From: Thermoleophilia bacterium
GTDB taxonomy: Bacteria > Actinomycetota > Thermoleophilia > Solirubrobacterales > 70-9
Assembly: GCA_016650125.1 (NCBI GenBank)
Contig: JAENWT010000014.1
Coordinates: forward strand, 1 to 64,000
Direction: 5' to 3'
Length of the DNA stretch: 64,000 nucleotides
A program made the translations under genes and the position numbers. The notes under the pieces were generated by a model. That model did not search any database. It had not been told where the DNA came from and saw only the letters and a list, made by a program, of their open reading frames with translations. Shown piece after piece: positions 19,621-26,806 of the stretch (positions are counted from its first letter, which is position 1; every line of letters begins with the position of its first letter).

Positions 19621-20475
19621 CTACCGGGCGATTTTCGTTTTCAGCTCACCCAGCTGGGGCGAAGCCACGGTGACGTCATCGCCATCCTCGAGCCAGACCC
19701 ACGGCTGACGGGCCATGCCGACTCCCGAAGGGGTGCCGGTCGAGATGATGTCGCCGGGTTCGAGGGTCAGCCAATGAGAGAGCTGGCTGATCAACTCGGG
19801 GATCGAGAAGATCAGGTCGTCAGTGGACGAGTTCTGCATTTCCTCGCCGTTCAGGATGAGGGAGATGCCGATCCCGTCGTGCGGGCCGACTTCGTCGGGG
19901 GTCAACATCGCGGGCCCACAGGGAGCCGAGCCGTCGAAGACCTTGCCGGCCATCCACTGCGAGGTGAGGCCCTGGAGGTCCCGGGCCGAAAGGTCATTCA
20001 GCAGGGTGTAGCCGGCGACGTGCTCGAGCGCGTCTTCGACCGAGACGTCTTTGGCCCGGCGCCCGATCACCACTGCGACTTCGGCTTCGTAGTCGACCTT
20101 GGTGCTTGCTTCGGGCAGGGTGACGGTGGCGCCGTCGCCGACCAGGGCATTCCGGTACTTGCCGAAGATGATCGGCGCCTTGGGCAGGTCCTGGCCGGTC
20201 TCCTCGGCGTGCTTTTTGTAGTTCAGGCCGACACAAATGATCTTGTCCGGGTCGGGGATCGGCGCGTGGATCCGGACCGAGGCGGGGTCGACCGGCTCGA
20301 CTGTGGTCCCGGCTTCGATGCGCTCGCCGACCTCGGCGATCCGGTCTTCGTGGATGAGTTCACGAAGGCTCGATCGGGTCGGGTGATCGATCACGTCCCA
20401 GGCGTCGTAGATGCCGTCGGGGGTGAGAACGCCGGCGCGCGGCCCGTTGTCGGATTCGAAAGTGACGAGTTGCAT
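19621..20475 (-). CDS. Fumarylacetoacetate hydrolase-family protein
   Basis: The product has 284 residues. It has an N-terminal FAH-like cap, then the catalytic domain from IICVGLNYKKHAEETG. Metal ligands are visible in YEAEVAVVIG (two glutamates) and in the NDLSARDLQ loop. PWVWLEDGDDV and STGTPSGVGM near the end are family landmarks. Relatives act as acylpyruvases, oxaloacetate decarboxylases or 2-hydroxyhepta-2,4-diene-1,7-dioate isomerases, using Mg2+ or Mn2+ to handle beta-diketo acids. The exact substrate cannot be called. No aromatic-degradation neighbours are present, so a housekeeping acylpyruvase role is as likely as a catabolic one. Confidence 0.88.
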   Translation of the reverse strand: MQLVTFESDNGPRAGVLTPDGIYDAWDVIDHPTRSSLRELIHEDRIAEVGERIEAGTTVEPVDPASVRIHAPIPDPDKIICVGLNYKKHAEETGQDLPKAPIIFGKYRNALVGDGATVTLPEASTKVDYEAEVAVVIGRRAKDVSVEDALEHVAGYTLLNDLSARDLQGLTSQWMAGKVFDGSAPCGPAMLTPDEVGPHDGIGISLILNGEEMQNSSTDDLIFSIPELISQLSHWLTLEPGDIISTGTPSGVGMARQPWVWLEDGDDVTVASPQLGELKTKIAR

Positions 20476-20565
20476 GCGGCCAGCTTATGGACTCGGGACA
20501 CTGTCCTGACAGGAAACGCGTGACATTGCGATAATCCCGGCTCCGGTTTACAGCCGGTGTCCTAC

Positions 20566-20639
20566 GGGGGCGTAGCTCAGTTGGTTAGAGCGCTGGCCTG
20601 TCACGCCAGAGGCCGCGGGTTCAAGTCCCGTCGCTCCCG
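20566..20639 (+). tRNA. tRNA-Asp (anticodon GTC)
   Basis: The acceptor stem is GGGGGCG/CGCTCCC, the D arm GCTC...GAGC, and the anticodon stem CTGGC/GCCAG around CTGTCAC, giving GTC. The T arm is GCGGG-TTCAAGT-CCCGT and the discriminator G. CCA is not encoded. No displaced 3' copy of this tRNA was seen. Confidence 0.95.
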
Positions 20640-20645
20640 CTTTTT

Positions 20646-20677
20646 GGACCTCCGGGTTGTTTTTGACCCGGACGTCC
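20646..20677. terminator. Hairpin between tRNA-Asp and the convergent SDR gene
   Basis: GGACcTCCGGGT and ACCCGGAcGTCC pair with one mismatch around an eight-base T-rich loop. The hairpin directly abuts the stop codon of the minus-strand gene at 20678. Flanking T and A runs allow use from either side. Confidence 0.65.
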
Positions 20678-22138
20678 TTACCAGTCGGAGACTTTGTAGT
20701 CCTTGAGGAAGACGCCGTGGATGTCTTCGCCTTTTTCTCCCCGGATGATCGGGTCGTAGACACGGGCGGCGCCGTCGACCAGGTCGAGCGGCGCGTGGAA
20801 ACCGTCTTCGGCGAGGCGCTTCTTCATCGTGTGCGGGCGCTCGTCGGTGATCCAGCCGGTGTCCACTGCGGTCATGAGAATGTTGTCTTTCTCGAGCATC
20901 TCCTGAGCGCTGGTCCGGGTCAGCATGTTGAGAGCGGCCTTGGCCATGTTGGTGTGTGGATGGCCGGGTCCCTTGTATCCGCGGGAGAACTGGCCCTCCA
21001 TCGCGGAGACGTTCACGACGTAGGTGCGCCTCGCTTCGGAGGCCGCCATCGATTCCCGCAGCCGGCTGATCAGGATGAAGGGCGCGGTCATGTTGCAGAG
21101 CTGGACCTCCAGCAACTCGACCGGGTCGACCTCGTTCACCGGCTGGATCCAGCTGTTGGTGTCGACCCGGTCCGGCACCAGCCCGCCGGCGTCGATCGCC
21201 CGTTCCTCTTCGACCAGGTCGAAGTTGGCCGACCCGGCGGTCAGGGACATCGCGGTCAGCGCGTGCGGGGTCGGCGCCCAGTGGTCGCTCGATCCGGAAG
21301 TGAGGTGGTGGTGACCTTCCTTGTCAGGCCGGGTGAAGGTTTCGATTGAAGGCAGCTTCCCGGGCGGCAACTCTCCGCGTTCGGCCGCGACCAGCGGTCC
21401 GTAGGCTTCGGCCGTGCGACGCACGGTCTGGCAGGCGTTGTTGATCAGGATGTCGAGCGATCCCCGGGCGGCGACGTGCGCGGCCAGGTCGATCACCTGG
21501 CCGGGGTCGCGCAGGTCGATGCCGACCACATCGAGCCGGTCGATCCAGTCGGCGCTGTCGGGCATCGCCTTGAACCGCCGGACGGCGTCGTTCGGGAAGC
21601 GGGTCGTGATCGTGGTGTAGGCGCCGTCGCGCAACAGGCGCAGGGCGATGTACATGCCGATCTTGGCGCGGCCGCCGGTGAGCAGCGCCCGCTTTCCTGA
21701 CAGGTCCGTGGTTGCGTCGCGCCGGGCGTGGTTGAAAGCTGCACAGTTCGGGCAGAGCTGGTGGTAGAAGGCGTCGACCCGGTTATACGGCTGCTTGCAG
21801 ATGTAACAGGCGCGCGGCTCGATCAGGACCCCGGCGATCGCGCCTTCGGCCTCGGAGACGAGCGGCAGGCCCTCGGTCTCGTCGTCGATCCGGCCCGGAG
21901 CGGCAGTGGCGGTCAGGGCGGTGACCCGTGCGTCGTGTTCGAGCTGCTCGCGCCGCTTTTCGAGCCGGCGGCGCTGCTTCACCGACTTGTAGAGACCGGC
22001 GGTCGCCTGCTGGACCTTGATTGAGTCAGGGTGTTCGACAGGCAGGCGGTCGAGCTTCTCGAAAACCCGCAGGGCGGCCTCGAGCTCGTCGGGCTCGATG
22101 CGGGTGTCGTCGTTGGGCCGGGAGCGTTGATCTGACAT
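20678..22138 (-). CDS. Short-chain dehydrogenase/reductase with N-terminal zinc-ribbon-like module
   Basis: The product has 486 residues, about twice a simple SDR. Residues ~10-80 are helical and charged (KQRRRLEKRREQLEHDA). A four-cysteine zinc-ribbon-like element, CYIC...CPNC, sits at ~110-131. The Rossmann domain follows, with TGGRAKIGMYIALRLLRDG as cofactor loop, LDILINNACQTVRR for the NNA motif, and the active site NVSAMEGQFS...YKGPGHPHTNMAKAALN. In the last of these the usual Y-x-x-x-K is altered to a longer spacing before the lysine. The family is recognisable, but its substrate is not known. It stands alone and converges on tRNA-Asp. Confidence 0.75.
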   Translation of the reverse strand: MSDQRSRPNDDTRIEPDELEAALRVFEKLDRLPVEHPDSIKVQQATAGLYKSVKQRRRLEKRREQLEHDARVTALTATAAPGRIDDETEGLPLVSEAEGAIAGVLIEPRACYICKQPYNRVDAFYHQLCPNCAAFNHARRDATTDLSGKRALLTGGRAKIGMYIALRLLRDGAYTTITTRFPNDAVRRFKAMPDSADWIDRLDVVGIDLRDPGQVIDLAAHVAARGSLDILINNACQTVRRTAEAYGPLVAAERGELPPGKLPSIETFTRPDKEGHHHLTSGSSDHWAPTPHALTAMSLTAGSANFDLVEEERAIDAGGLVPDRVDTNSWIQPVNEVDPVELLEVQLCNMTAPFILISRLRESMAASEARRTYVVNVSAMEGQFSRGYKGPGHPHTNMAKAALNMLTRTSAQEMLEKDNILMTAVDTGWITDERPHTMKKRLAEDGFHAPLDLVDGAARVYDPIIRGEKGEDIHGVFLKDYKVSDW

Positions 22139-22212
22139 GGATCCAAACGATAAGCCCCGGGGCTTCGCAACCCGTTAGCCGTGATGTTGTATCGGCAAAT
22201 CAGAAAATCAAA

Positions 22213-22243
22213 CACCGGTTTGGCCAGTTAAGCCAAACCGGTG
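22213..22243 (-). terminator. Rho-independent terminator, minus strand
   Basis: CACCGGTTTGGC and GCCAAACCGGTG form a perfect 12-bp stem around a seven-base loop. On the minus strand the stem is followed by TTTGATTTT, the expected U-rich tail. It serves the minus-strand reading frame that ends at 22256. Confidence 0.9.
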
Positions 22244-22255
22244 CCTTGTCCCTTG

Positions 22256-22795
22256 CTACTTGGCGCTACCGGTCTTGCCGGCCTTCGCCTTGCAGGTCAC
22301 GGTGCGGGTTACCTTCTTGGTCTTCGAAGCGGTCACTTCGATCTTGACTTTCGTCTTCCTTGCGGCCTTCTTCGTGACCTTCATCCGGAGCTTGACCCTC
22401 CTGGCCTTGCCGGCCTTGATCGATCCGGGCTGCTTGCAGGCGGGCTTCGGCGGTGCAGCTGCGATGGCGACAGACGCGGTGGCTGTATTGCCCGCGCCGT
22501 CGGCAGCGGTAACCGTGGCCGTACCGGCATCTTTGCTGGCGCAGGTTGCGGTCGGACCGCTCACCTTCCCGCCGTCCTGGCAGGTCCAGACGGCGCCGAT
22601 CAGCTTGCCGGATCCACCCGTCGTCGTGACGTTGACCGTCGCGCCTTCGTAAGTCCGCGACTGGACGGTCGCGGCCGCGTTCAGGGCCGGGTTGATCTTG
22701 ATCGTGTCGGCCGAGCTGCGGGTCTTGGTGTTGCTTCCGGTCGCCGTCGCGGTCACCTCTGTGCCGGAGAGTAGCGCAGGAGATTGAAGGGTGGT
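22256..22795 (-). pseudogene. Exported Ig-like protein fragment directly behind the ferritin stop
   Basis: An open frame of 180 codons begins at the codon after the ferritin TGA and stays in the ferritin frame. The peptide starts TTLQSPALLSGTEVTATATG. It then shows a bacterial Ig-like/HYR-type repeat (GSGKLIGAVWTCQDGGKVSGPTATC split around the cysteines) and a lysine-rich C-terminus typical of secreted proteins in this window (KVTKKAARKTKVKIEVTASK). There is no signal peptide, so it cannot be exported on its own. The only start available is GTG 22756, without a clear ribosome site. It is probably a 5'-deleted gene. A terminator follows. Confidence 0.55.
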
Positions 22796-23332
22796 TCAGC
22801 CTCCGCCAGCCGCCGGAGGTGCAGTGGGGTCGTCGCCTTCTTCTCCGAGACCCTCGCGGGCGATGTATTCCTCGGCCAGCAGCATGTTGTCCTTCGAGCG
22901 CTCGACCACGTTGAGCAGGTCGCCCATCAGCGCGACTTCCTCGACCTGTTCCTTGACGAACCACTGAAGGAAATGCTCGGCCCGGTAGTCCTTGAGCTCG
23001 CGAGCCAGTTGGAAGAGGCCGTAGATCTCCTCGGAGACACGCTCTTCCTGGGCGAGCGCGGCCTCGACCGGGGTGATCGGGTCGTCGAACTGCGTGGCCT
23101 GTGCCTTGACGTCGGGGATGTCTACCTTTTCGTCAACGTCGAGCAGATACTGCACCATCATCATCGCGTGCTCACGTTCCTCGAGTGCCTGGCGGTAGAA
23201 GAACGCGGCGAGACGGGGCAGGGTGCTTGCGTCGTAGTAGACGGCCATCGCCACGTACTGCTGCGACGCCGCAAACTCGTTCGAAATCTGGGCGTTCAGG
23301 GCCGACCCGAAACTCTTCTTTTTCTTAACCAC
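22796..23332 (-). CDS. Ferritin (non-haem iron storage)
   Basis: The product has 178 residues forming a four-helix ferritin. Ferroxidase-site residues are in their usual places: Glu in NEFAASQQYVAMAVYY (helix A), E-x-x-H in LEEREHAMMM (helix B), the glutamates of QEERVSEEIYGLF (helix C), and WFVKEQVEEVALMGD (helix D). The C-terminal tail (GEEGDDPTAPPAAGGG) is short and flexible. It oxidises Fe(II) and stores the mineral inside a 24-subunit shell. The next reading frame is fused in phase after its stop codon. No iron box was identified in the 90-base gap upstream. Confidence 0.93.
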   Translation of the reverse strand: MVKKKKSFGSALNAQISNEFAASQQYVAMAVYYDASTLPRLAAFFYRQALEEREHAMMMVQYLLDVDEKVDIPDVKAQATQFDDPITPVEAALAQEERVSEEIYGLFQLARELKDYRAEHFLQWFVKEQVEEVALMGDLLNVVERSKDNMLLAEEYIAREGLGEEGDDPTAPPAAGGG

Positions 23333-23422
23333 TTTTCAACTCCGCTGGTTCGAGGATTTCACCTACCGTACAGCAGGTCGCGGCTTCGGTCTGCCATCCA
23401 GCCAGTTAGCTGTTGCTAAGCC

Positions 23423-24484
23423 TCAATTAGGGATTCCAAAGCCGATTGAGGGGACTTCCATCGGGCTGACCGGCAGGCCCGGCTCCGGCTTGGGGGAGTT
23501 GTAGCCGCGCGGGGCGGTGTCGTTCGGTGCATCGGGATGGATGAGGGCGGCCAGGTACTGGATCTGGTCCCGTCCGACACCGAGTTCCCACTGCCCGCCG
23601 CCGTACGCGGTGATGCCTTCGGCCGCGCAGTAGTCATAGGCGTTCAGCAGCGACTCGAGCCCACCCAACCGCGAAGGCTTGATGTTGATCACCTTCGGCT
23701 TGTATTCGAGCGCCTGGATGTCGGCGACCGAATGGATCGGCGCGTCCCAGGTCACCCGGTCCATGATCGGCCTGAGGACTTCGCGCGTCTCGTCGGTAAG
23801 GTCCGGATCCTCGAACCAGGCATCGGGGAAAGCGTCGACCAGCCGCTGGTAGAGCTGTGGGTCGGTCTCGATGTCGACTGGCGTGCCTTTGTACTGGCCC
23901 TTGAGGTCGAGCGTGTTCACGGCCCCGGTGGCGACCAGCTTGTCGATCAGGTCCTGGTCCCAGTCGAGGGCCGGATCGAGCTTGAACTTGAGACTCGGGT
24001 AACGATCGAGCTTGGCCTCGAGCAGGCCGACGTCGGACTGCTTGCCGCCAGGTCCGCCGCCGAGGCCCATCGACGCGACGAAGGTCAGCGGGGACAGCTC
24101 GCGGCCGAGGACCGCGGCGAGGTCCGTGTCGGCCTGCTTGCAGGCGAGGTCGACCGCGGCCGATTCGAAGGCCCAGCGCCGGTAGTTCCGGGAGACCTCG
24201 CGCTCGGGCGCCACCGGGAAGAGGTCGGTGGTGCCCATCAGTTCGCAGAACTCGCCGATCGTGCGCGGGCCGGTCAGGTCGAGGTAACTGCCGGCGTCGG
24301 CCAGCGCGATCGCGTCAAGACCTTCATAAGTGACGTCTTCGCCGTTGCCGGTCAGGCCGTCGTGGCTGATCTGGATCACTGTGGTCAGGCGCTCGAACTC
24401 CGGACCCGGCGAGTAACTCAAGGTCTCCAGCGCGTAAGAATCGATTTCCAGCGGGAGTTCGGCGATGCGCTCATAAGTGGACAT
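23423..24484 (-). CDS. Enolase-superfamily enzyme (mandelate racemase / muconate-lactonizing type)
   Basis: The product has 353 residues with an N-terminal capping domain and a modified TIM barrel. Superfamily catalytic positions can be read in order: K-x-K in SLKFKLDPA, metal ligands in LDLKGQYKG, WFEDPD and WDAPIHS, and the late lysine in INIKPSRLGG. YGGGQWELGVGRDQIQ lies near the end. Members include o-succinylbenzoate synthase, dipeptide epimerases and sugar-acid dehydratases. The family cannot be narrowed from sequence alone, and no menaquinone genes are nearby. It is divergent from glyoxalase I across 75 bases. Confidence 0.8.
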   Translation of the reverse strand: MSTYERIAELPLEIDSYALETLSYSPGPEFERLTTVIQISHDGLTGNGEDVTYEGLDAIALADAGSYLDLTGPRTIGEFCELMGTTDLFPVAPEREVSRNYRRWAFESAAVDLACKQADTDLAAVLGRELSPLTFVASMGLGGGPGGKQSDVGLLEAKLDRYPSLKFKLDPALDWDQDLIDKLVATGAVNTLDLKGQYKGTPVDIETDPQLYQRLVDAFPDAWFEDPDLTDETREVLRPIMDRVTWDAPIHSVADIQALEYKPKVINIKPSRLGGLESLLNAYDYCAAEGITAYGGGQWELGVGRDQIQYLAALIHPDAPNDTAPRGYNSPKPEPGLPVSPMEVPSIGFGIPN

Positions 24485-24559
24485 CTGGCCAGACTATCTA
24501 TGCACATCGTTCGGCCAGAAAAGTCCAACTTGCCGGACGCCGCCGGATAAGGTCAGGGT

Positions 24560-24952
24560 ATGTCCGAACTGATCCACACGTGCTACCGGATTCTCGAGAT
24601 CGACCGTTCGGTCGCCTTCTACGAAAAGCTCGGCCTGGTGGAGATGCGCCGTCTGCCGATCCGCGACGAAGCGATCAACATCTTCATGGGCTTCGAAGGT
24701 GACGGGCCGAAGCTGGAGCTGACCTGGAACCACGACCGGACGGAGCCCTACGAGATCGGCACCGGTTACGGACACATCGCACTGACAGTCGCCAACCTGG
24801 ACGGCGCCCTGGAACAGCTTGCAGCTGACGGAATCACGCCGGAGAGACCGCCCTACACAGTGAGTGAGGGCGGCTCCCGGCTCTGCTTCGTCCGCGACCC
24901 CGACGACTACCGGGTCGAACTGATCGAGCGCAATCCCGGAACCGGGAACTAG
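24560..24952 (+). CDS. Lactoylglutathione lyase-like glyoxalase I
   Basis: The product has 130 residues in two beta-alpha-beta-beta-beta vicinal-oxygen-chelate units. Candidate metal ligands are His6 (LIHTCYRI), the Glu in PKLELTWNH, His in GYGHIALTV and Glu in YRVELIER, as in GloA. RILEIDRSVAFYEKLGL is a typical opening. Glyoxalase I converts the hemithioacetal of methylglyoxal. Actinobacteria generally use mycothiol rather than glutathione, so the thiol cofactor is an open question. Its TAG overlaps the TAG of the convergent gene in a shared CTAG. Confidence 0.85.
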   Translation: MSELIHTCYRILEIDRSVAFYEKLGLVEMRRLPIRDEAINIFMGFEGDGPKLELTWNHDRTEPYEIGTGYGHIALTVANLDGALEQLAADGITPERPPYTVSEGGSRLCFVRDPDDYRVELIERNPGTGN

Positions 24953-25792
24953 GCCGAGCCGAGCACTTGTTGACAGGCGCCGAGGAACTCTCCGAGTTCC
25001 TCGGCGTTTCGATCCCTGGGGCCGCCGTCGAGGGCCGAGAAGATCAGTGAGCGGCCGTCGGAATTCATCTTGACCAGGCCGCGTTCGGCCGAGACTCCGG
25101 TCGGCAGCAGGCCCCGGCCGAGCATCGGCGAGCGGCCGCCGGCGACCAGGACGATCCAGCCCATCGTGTCGTACTCGGCGTTGTCGGTGAACACGAGAAA
25201 GGTGTCCTGCCAGGGGCCGCCGGCCGGGCCGGCGGCGGCGTGGGCGATCTCGCCGGGCAGGAAGGTCTCGATGTGTGAGGCCCGGTAGGCGCTGGTGGGT
25301 CAGCCAGTCGATCAGGGTGGGGGCGAAGAGCCGCCAGACCGAATTTTCTTCCTGGTCGTTGTCGGTGAACAGCGCGTAGCGCTCGAGGCACTGCTCGCTT
25401 TCCAGCGTCACCGACCGGTCCGGAGCTTCGATGACCTGACGGTCGGAGTCCGGATTGTCCATGTCCTGCTCACTCAGGTCATGGTCATGCAGGAGGACGC
25501 GCTGAGCGAAGCCAAGGCTGTCCGGTGCCTGGATCAGCACCAGGGTGAAGGGGCTGCGCTTGAGGTCGTTCGTGCCCGTGAACACGTAGGAGACATGGGC
25601 CAGCCACGAATCCTTGAGGTCACCGGGCAGGTCGCCGCGGACGAAGCCGGTTACTTCCTTCATGAAGCCATGGCGCAACAGCTGGGTCGCTTCCGGCAGG
25701 GCGAAGCTGGTTTCACGGAAGTAGAGGCTGTGGGCAGCAGCCCATGCGGCGAGCTCCTGTCGACCTTCCGGGATTTCCGCAGGTTCGCTCAC
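24949..25792 (-). pseudogene. Uncharacterised protein interrupted by one frameshift near 25290
   Basis: The gene starts at GTG 25792, which overlaps the TetR stop as GTGA. About 168 codons read VSEPAEIPEGRQELAAWAA ... LFAPTLIDWLTHQ. The frame is then lost. The continuation lies in another frame (AYRASHIETFLPGEIAHA ... MFTDNAEYDTMGWIVLVAGG ... LGEFLGACQQVLGSA) to TAG 24949. Skipping one base around 25285-25295 joins them into a protein of about 280 residues. I do not recognise the family. It is the third gene of the SRPBCC-TetR operon. The break may be a real mutation or an assembly error. Confidence 0.7.
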
Positions 25793-26298
25793 CGGGGGAT
25801 CATGGCGGAAATGCCTGATTGCCACGCGGCATCGATGTCGGCGCCTGGCGGGAAACGGTCGTTCAGCTCCAGTTCGACGAGGCCGTGGGCCATCGCCCAG
25901 CAGGCCCGGGCCCGGTCGCGATCGTTGTCAAGCGCGTCGAGCAGGGGGTTTTCGGCGGACTGCTCGACACCTTCAGTAATTCCTTCCCGGTCGAGTGGGG
26001 TCGAGGTGGCCAGCTGGTACAGCGCCGGGTTGGCCCGGGCCCACGCCCGATATGCCGCGGCGATCGATTCGAGGTCAGGGCCCGCGACGACGGTCGCCTG
26101 ACCGATTTCGGCCAGGGCCCGCTCGCTCAGCAGGGTCTCGATCTCGTGGCGGTTTCGCACGTGTTTGTAGAGGGACGGCGCCTTGATGCCCATCTCCGAC
26201 GCGAGGTTCCTCATGGTCAGGGCATCCGGGCCGTCGTCTTCGAGCAGCTTTCTGGAAACCGAGACGATCTGTTCCCGTCGGTCCGGGCGTTCCGTCAC
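25789..26298 (-). CDS. TetR/AcrR-family transcriptional regulator
   Basis: The product has 169 residues from GTG 26298. The N-terminal helix-turn-helix is clear: REQIVSVSRKLLEDDGPDALTMRNLASEMGIKAPSLYKHVRNRHEI. The C-terminal domain (AAAYRAWARANPALYQLATS ... ACWAMAHGLVELELNDRFPP) is of the WHG / TetR_C_33 type. It overlaps the SRPBCC stop upstream (GTGA) and the next start downstream (GTGA), so it is the middle gene of a coupled operon. Two operator-like palindromes in front of the operon are the obvious autoregulatory target. The ligand is unknown. Confidence 0.9.
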   Translation of the reverse strand: MTERPDRREQIVSVSRKLLEDDGPDALTMRNLASEMGIKAPSLYKHVRNRHEIETLLSERALAEIGQATVVAGPDLESIAAAYRAWARANPALYQLATSTPLDREGITEGVEQSAENPLLDALDNDRDRARACWAMAHGLVELELNDRFPPGADIDAAWQSGISAMIPR

Positions 26299-26729
26299 GA
26301 CGCAACCTCACAGCGTTCGCGCAGCGCTTCGTTCAACTGTCCGAAGCCGTGCTCGGTCTTTTGCAGCATGCCGCCGAACAGGCCGACCGTGATTCCGGTG
26401 AACTTCTCTCCGTGGAGCAGCCGGGTCCGTCCGTCGGGCAGCTCTTCGAGCCGGAAGTAGTGCTCGCCGTCGAAGATTCCGCGCACGCCGAGGTGTCCGA
26501 TCCAGCGCAGTTCCCGCCCTGTGTCGGTCTTCGTGACCCGTGGCTTGAAGGTCATCGGGCGACCGTCGGGCGGCGTCATCCGCAGGGTCAGCCGGCTGCA
26601 GTCCCGGATCTCTCCGCTCGCTTCCGGGATGAAGGGGTTCCATTCCGGCCAGGACTCCAGGTCAGTGAGTTCCTGCCACACCTTCTCGGGGCTGGCGTCA
26701 ATGACTGTTTCTGTTCTGATTTCCCTCAT
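26295..26729 (-). CDS. SRPBCC (START/Bet v1-like) domain protein
   Basis: ATG 26729 is chosen because AAGGAG precedes it at ideal spacing, giving 144 residues. The START/polyketide-cyclase-like fold is recognisable from MREIRTETVIDASPEKVWQELTDLESWPEWNPF at the N-terminus (read as two halves) and the closing helix GFGQLNEALRERCE. Such proteins bind hydrophobic ligands in a deep cavity; no catalytic residue can be assigned. It is the first gene of the operon with a TetR repressor, so the ligand it handles may also be the inducer. That is inference. Confidence 0.8.
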   Translation of the reverse strand: MREIRTETVIDASPEKVWQELTDLESWPEWNPFIPEASGEIRDCSRLTLRMTPPDGRPMTFKPRVTKTDTGRELRWIGHLGVRGIFDGEHYFRLEELPDGRTRLLHGEKFTGITVGLFGGMLQKTEHGFGQLNEALRERCEVAS

Positions 26730-26748
26730 GTCGACTCCTTCTAGTTTA

Positions 26749-26778
26749 GCTAACGGCATTAGCCTAACAGCGTTAGCC
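26749..26778. promoter_or_regulatory. Two adjacent TetR-type operator palindromes
   Basis: GCTAACGGCATTAGC at 26749-26763 and the 17-bp GCCTAACAGCGTTAGCC at 26762-26778 are each near-perfect inverted repeats built on GTTAGC/GCTAAC, with a three-base centre. They lie 20-50 bases upstream of the first gene of the SRPBCC-TetR operon, where a promoter should be. This is the usual arrangement for TetR self-repression. Confidence 0.75.
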
Positions 26779-26806
26779 AAGAAAAGCGAGGGGAATCTGT
26801 CAAGGA

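Noticed and set aside
22784-23419. 211-codon plus-strand frame opposite ferritin
   Set aside because: It is the antisense shadow of an unambiguous ferritin gene.
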